A stretch of DNA of 64,000 nucleotides, taken from NCBI GenBank assembly GCA_964609625.1, contig CAZSRS010000006.1, positions 84,370 through 148,369 on the forward strand, given 5' to 3'. The stretch's first letter is position 1. Every line of letters begins with the position of its first letter. Source of the stretch: G963674665 sp964609625 (GTDB taxonomy: Bacteria > Desulfobacterota > Desulfovibrionia > Desulfovibrionales > Desulfovibrionaceae). Of the stretch, positions 61,297 through 64,000 are shown in pieces. Under the pieces are notes generated by a model, which made no database searches, was not told the DNA's origin, and was given only the letters and a program-made list of their open reading frames with translations. The position numbers and the translations under genes are program-made.

Positions 61297-62537
61297 CCCA
61301 GAAACTCCTGGCCGCCGCCAGCGGCGTGGAAGATCCACAACCGGGCGCCATCGTGCGCTGCCCCGTGTCCCTGGTGTTGGCCAACGACATTACCGCGCCC
61401 TTGGCCATCAAGAGCTTCCGCGGGATGGGCGCGGAAAAGGTCTTTGACCGGGACAAGGTGGCCCTGGTCATGGACCACTTCACGCCCAACAAGGACATCG
61501 ACTCCGCCGAGCAGGTCGCCTTTTGCCGCGAATTCGCTATGGAAATGCAGGTCACCCACTACTTCGAAGGGGGCGATGCCGGGGTCGAGCACGCCCTGCT
61601 CCCGGAGCTGGGTCTGGTGGGCCCCTGGGACGTGGTCATCGGCGGTGACAGCCATACCTGCACTTACGGCGGGCTCGGGGCCTTTGCCACTGGCATGGGC
61701 TCCACGGACATCGGCGCGGCCATGGCCCTGGGCGAGACCTGGTTCAAGGTGCCCCCCACCATCCGGGTCACCTACACGGGTGCCCTGCCCCCGCATGTCT
61801 CGGGCAAGGACCTGATCCTCTGGTGCATCGGGCAGATCGGCGTGGCCGGCGCCCGGTACAAAGCCCTGGAATTCGACGGCTCGACCATCGACGACCTGAG
61901 CGTCGAGGGCCGCATGACCATGGCCAACATGGCCATCGAGGCAGGCGGCAAGTGTGGGCTCTTCCCCGCGGACCAGAAGACCCTGGCCTACACCGCTGCA
62001 GCCGGCCGCACGGACGCGCCCCTGGCAGCCGATCCAGGCGCCGCCTACGAACGCCACCTCAGTTGCGAGGTGGGCGCGTTGGCGCCGCAGATCGCCTGCC
62101 CCCATATCCCCGAGAACGTCAAACCCGTGGACGAGGTGGCTGGCACCGTCATCCAGCAGGCTGTCATCGGCTCCTGCACCAACGGCCGTATCGAAGACCT
62201 GCGCGCCGCGGCCGCGATCCTCAAGGGGCGCCGCGTGGCCAAGAATGTCCGCGCCATCATCCTCCCGGCCACCCCACGCATCTGGAAACAGGCCCTTTCC
62301 GAGGGGCTGCTCGAGACATTCATGGACTCCGGCTGCGTGGTGGGCCCGCCCACCTGCGGCCCCTGTCTCGGTGGGCACATGGGCATCCTGGCCAAGGGCG
62401 AGCGCGCCATCGCCACCACCAACCGCAACTTCCGCGGCCGCATGGGCAGCCTGGAAAGCGAAGTCTTCCTGGCCAACCCGGAAGTGGCGGCGGCCAGCGC
62501 CGTCACCGGCGTCATCACCCACCCCGCAACGCTGTAG
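61281..62537 (+). CDS. leuC: 3-isopropylmalate dehydratase, large subunit
   Basis: 418 residues; AAGGAGGAAGAACCCGA lies before the ATG inside the end of leuA. Aconitase family. The [4Fe-4S] Cys are in GSCTNGR and in CGPCLGG. It has the short LeuC2 form found in archaea and many anaerobes. It isomerises 2- to 3-isopropylmalate with LeuD. Confidence 0.95.
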   Translation: MPHNLTQKLLAAASGVEDPQPGAIVRCPVSLVLANDITAPLAIKSFRGMGAEKVFDRDKVALVMDHFTPNKDIDSAEQVAFCREFAMEMQVTHYFEGGDAGVEHALLPELGLVGPWDVVIGGDSHTCTYGGLGAFATGMGSTDIGAAMALGETWFKVPPTIRVTYTGALPPHVSGKDLILWCIGQIGVAGARYKALEFDGSTIDDLSVEGRMTMANMAIEAGGKCGLFPADQKTLAYTAAAGRTDAPLAADPGAAYERHLSCEVGALAPQIACPHIPENVKPVDEVAGTVIQQAVIGSCTNGRIEDLRAAAAILKGRRVAKNVRAIILPATPRIWKQALSEGLLETFMDSGCVVGPPTCGPCLGGHMGILAKGERAIATTNRNFRGRMGSLESEVFLANPEVAAASAVTGVITHPATL

Positions 62538-62551
62538 AGGAGGAGCAGTCA

Positions 62552-63046
62552 ATGACATACCAAGGCAAGGCCCACCTCGTGGGGGAGCATATCGACACCG
62601 ACGCCATCATCCCGGCGCGCTTCCTGGTCAGCACCGACCCGGTCGAACTCGGCGCCAACTGCATGGAGGGGCTGGAACCCGGCTGGATCAAGCGCGTGGC
62701 CAAGGGCGACTTCATCGTGGCCGGCCCGAACTTCGGCTGCGGTTCCTCCAGGGAGCACGCCCCCATCGCCATCCTCGGCGCGGGCATCCCCGTGGTCATC
62801 GCCCACAGCTTCGCGCGCATCTTCTACCGCAACGGCTTCAACATGGGGCTGGCGCTCATGGAAGTCGGCGACCAGATCGCCAAGATCAAGGACGGCGATA
62901 CCCTGGCCGTGGACTTTGACAAGGGCGTCATCCAGAACACCACTACAGGCGAAACCATCACCTGCTCGCCGGTGCCCGAGTTCATGCGGGAGATCCTGGA
63001 TAAGGGCGGCTTGGTGGGATACGTCAAGGAACGCCTGGGGAACTGA
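62552..63046 (+). CDS. leuD: 3-isopropylmalate dehydratase, small subunit
   Basis: 164 residues; GAGGAGGAGCAGTC before the ATG, 14 bp after leuC. The swivelling domain has DTDAIIPARFL and FGCGSSREHAPIAILGAGI. Short LeuD2 form matching LeuC2. A leuB does not follow in the window; 3-isopropylmalate dehydrogenase must be encoded elsewhere or beyond. Confidence 0.95.
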   Translation: MTYQGKAHLVGEHIDTDAIIPARFLVSTDPVELGANCMEGLEPGWIKRVAKGDFIVAGPNFGCGSSREHAPIAILGAGIPVVIAHSFARIFYRNGFNMGLALMEVGDQIAKIKDGDTLAVDFDKGVIQNTTTGETITCSPVPEFMREILDKGGLVGYVKERLGN

Positions 63047-63387
63047 GAAGAGACAGAAGCATAAGACTGCCGGGGAAGGGGCTTATGCAAGTCCCTCCCC
63101 CGGACACCCGCCTTAATGACTTCCTTGAGTTGAAACAGATCATGCCCGCGAGCGTGGCGAGTGCAAGCGCGGGCACGATCACGCCCTTGCCGGAGCGATC
63201 AGCCCATCGCCATACGGGACGTGCGGCGGGAGCGGCATCCGGTCAGCCTGAGCGCTCCTGAAAAAGTCTGGCCCAGCGGACCAAGTGCGACGGGAGATTC
63301 TGCCCGCGCACACGGGAATGGCTGGTCCCTGGATGCGAAAGAGGAAAATTCCTTTCCAGATAATGTATTCTATTGTATGGGTGTTCC
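63047..63387. other. Gap between leuD and the NMT1-type gene
   Basis: 341 bp containing the purine-rich hairpin after leuD. The rest shows nothing conserved; the right end becomes AT-rich (63350-63390) and probably has the promoter of the next gene. Confidence 0.4.
63070..63103 (+). terminator. Terminator-like hairpin after leuD
   Basis: CCGGGGAAGGG (63070-63080) pairs with CCCTCCCCCGG (63093-63103), one mismatch, around a 12-base loop. It lies 24 bp past leuD and resembles the hairpin after gltX. No T-run. Confidence 0.5.
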
Positions 63388-64000
63388 ATGTGTTTTTCAG
63401 CTATCGTGGCACGCCTTCCCCTTTTGCGCCTCTTTTTGATCGGCGTCGCGCTGTTGTTGGTGGTGTTGCCATCCCGTGGGGCGCGGGCCCAGGAGCTGAA
63501 AAAGGCCGTTATCCTCCCCCAGTGGGAACCACAGGCCCAGTTCGCCGGCATCTACATGGCCGAGGCCACAGGCATCTACGCCCGGCACGGCGTGGACATG
63601 ACCGTGCTGCGGGGCGGTCCGGAGCGCCCCCCGCATGTGCTGCTCGCGTCCGGTGAGGCGGACTTCGCCACCATGTTCCTGACCACCGCGGTAAAGCTTG
63701 CCTCGCAGGGTGAGGAACTGGTCAACCTGGCGCAGATCGTGCGCCGCTCCTCGCTCATGCTGGTGGCCAAAAAGGCGCGCGGCATCCTCAAGCCCGCGGA
63801 TCTTCGCGGGGGGTGCATCAGTTCCTGGGGGCCGGAGTTCTTCATTCAGGTTGGGGGATTTCTGCGCAGGCACAGGATCAATGTGGGTATCGTCCAGCAG
63901 GGTTACAGCGTGGATTTGTTCCTGCGCGACGCCGTGGATGCGGTCTCGGCCATGTGGTACAACGAATACCACACCATCCTGAACAGCGGCCTGGACCCCG
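63388..64000 (+). CDS. NMT1/THI5-like periplasmic binding protein, N-terminal part
   Basis: About 204 residues, running off the window end. The ATG gives MCFSAIVARLPLLRLFLIGV, a signal peptide ending near ARAQ. The mature part begins KKAVILPQWEPQAQFAGIYMAEATGIYARHGVDMTVL, as in NMT1/SsuA-type binding proteins. In sulfate reducers this domain is also the sensor of larger PAS or kinase proteins, so the full gene may be a sensor rather than a transporter component. No ribosome-binding site stands out; another upstream start is possible. Confidence 0.75.
   Translation, partial: MCFSAIVARLPLLRLFLIGVALLLVVLPSRGARAQELKKAVILPQWEPQAQFAGIYMAEATGIYARHGVDMTVLRGGPERPPHVLLASGEADFATMFLTTAVKLASQGEELVNLAQIVRRSSLMLVAKKARGILKPADLRGGCISSWGPEFFIQVGGFLRRHRINVGIVQQGYSVDLFLRDAVDAVSAMWYNEYHTILNSGLDP

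Noticed and set aside
1..64000. CRISPR arrays, tRNA or rRNA genes, transposases
   Set aside because: Looked for regular repeats with spacers, T-loop GTTCRANTC segments in cloverleaf context and DDE enzymes; none could be supported by eye.

Overview
The window reads as the chromosome of a GC-rich anaerobe, most likely a sulfate reducer of the Desulfovibrio type. This is inferred from gene content: anaerobic-type corrin methyltransferases, an aldehyde:ferredoxin oxidoreductase, a torD-dmsABC-like molybdoenzyme operon, an FmdE-type protein fused to a molybdopterin-binding domain, many PAS/HD-GYP/GGDEF/chemotaxis signalling proteins, and purine-rich hairpin terminators. No rRNA, tRNA, CRISPR array or intact insertion sequence was found.

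Layout. 1-3700: cobalamin genes (cbiC tail, cobL, cobM) interrupted by an antiparallel chagasin-like inhibitor and followed by a YjbQ-family gene. 3733-8942 (minus): a six-gene run in which an HD-GYP protein and a tRNA1(Val)-type methyltransferase precede a four-gene Mre11/Rad50-like module whose Rad50 is split into separate polypeptides. 9233-19096: a PAS-GGDEF cyclase, two tandem METTL27-like methyltransferases, a CreD-like membrane protein, a universal stress protein, and a small CheX-like/CheY/CheA-like operon. 19387-25148: a periplasmic cyclophilin and a complete livJHMGF-type branched-chain amino-acid ABC transporter. 25209-31782: a conserved-looking 48-residue ORF, a Wza-like export lipoprotein, a B12-binding radical SAM enzyme, glycosyltransferases and an aldehyde:ferredoxin oxidoreductase. 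32103-32497: a hicBA toxin-antitoxin pair in which both genes carry an in-frame TAA.

32848-44878: DUF2087 protein, gltX, a NifU C-terminal-domain protein, a double GT4 glycosyltransferase, an ABC exporter, a 1452-residue membrane protein and a degenerate 6-phosphogluconolactonase homologue. 45436-48692: TetR regulator, chemoreceptor with a periplasmic CZB-like domain, CheW. 48750-57249 (minus): FmdE/molybdopterin-binding fusion, then torD-dmsA-dmsB-dmsC and a PAS-LuxR regulator. Here a clear sigma-70 promoter and an upstream dyad lie between regulator and operon. 57471-64000: a methyltransferase, a secreted NADase-type glycan-binding protein, leuA-leuC-leuD with an attenuator-like leader, and the start of an NMT1-type substrate-binding protein.

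The most unusual signals are: the split Rad50 module, including an exact 39-residue repeat in its N-terminal half; the doubly nonsense-interrupted hicBA pair; the leucine-codon-rich leader ahead of leuA with mutually exclusive stems; and the promoter/dyad arrangement in front of the dms-like operon.
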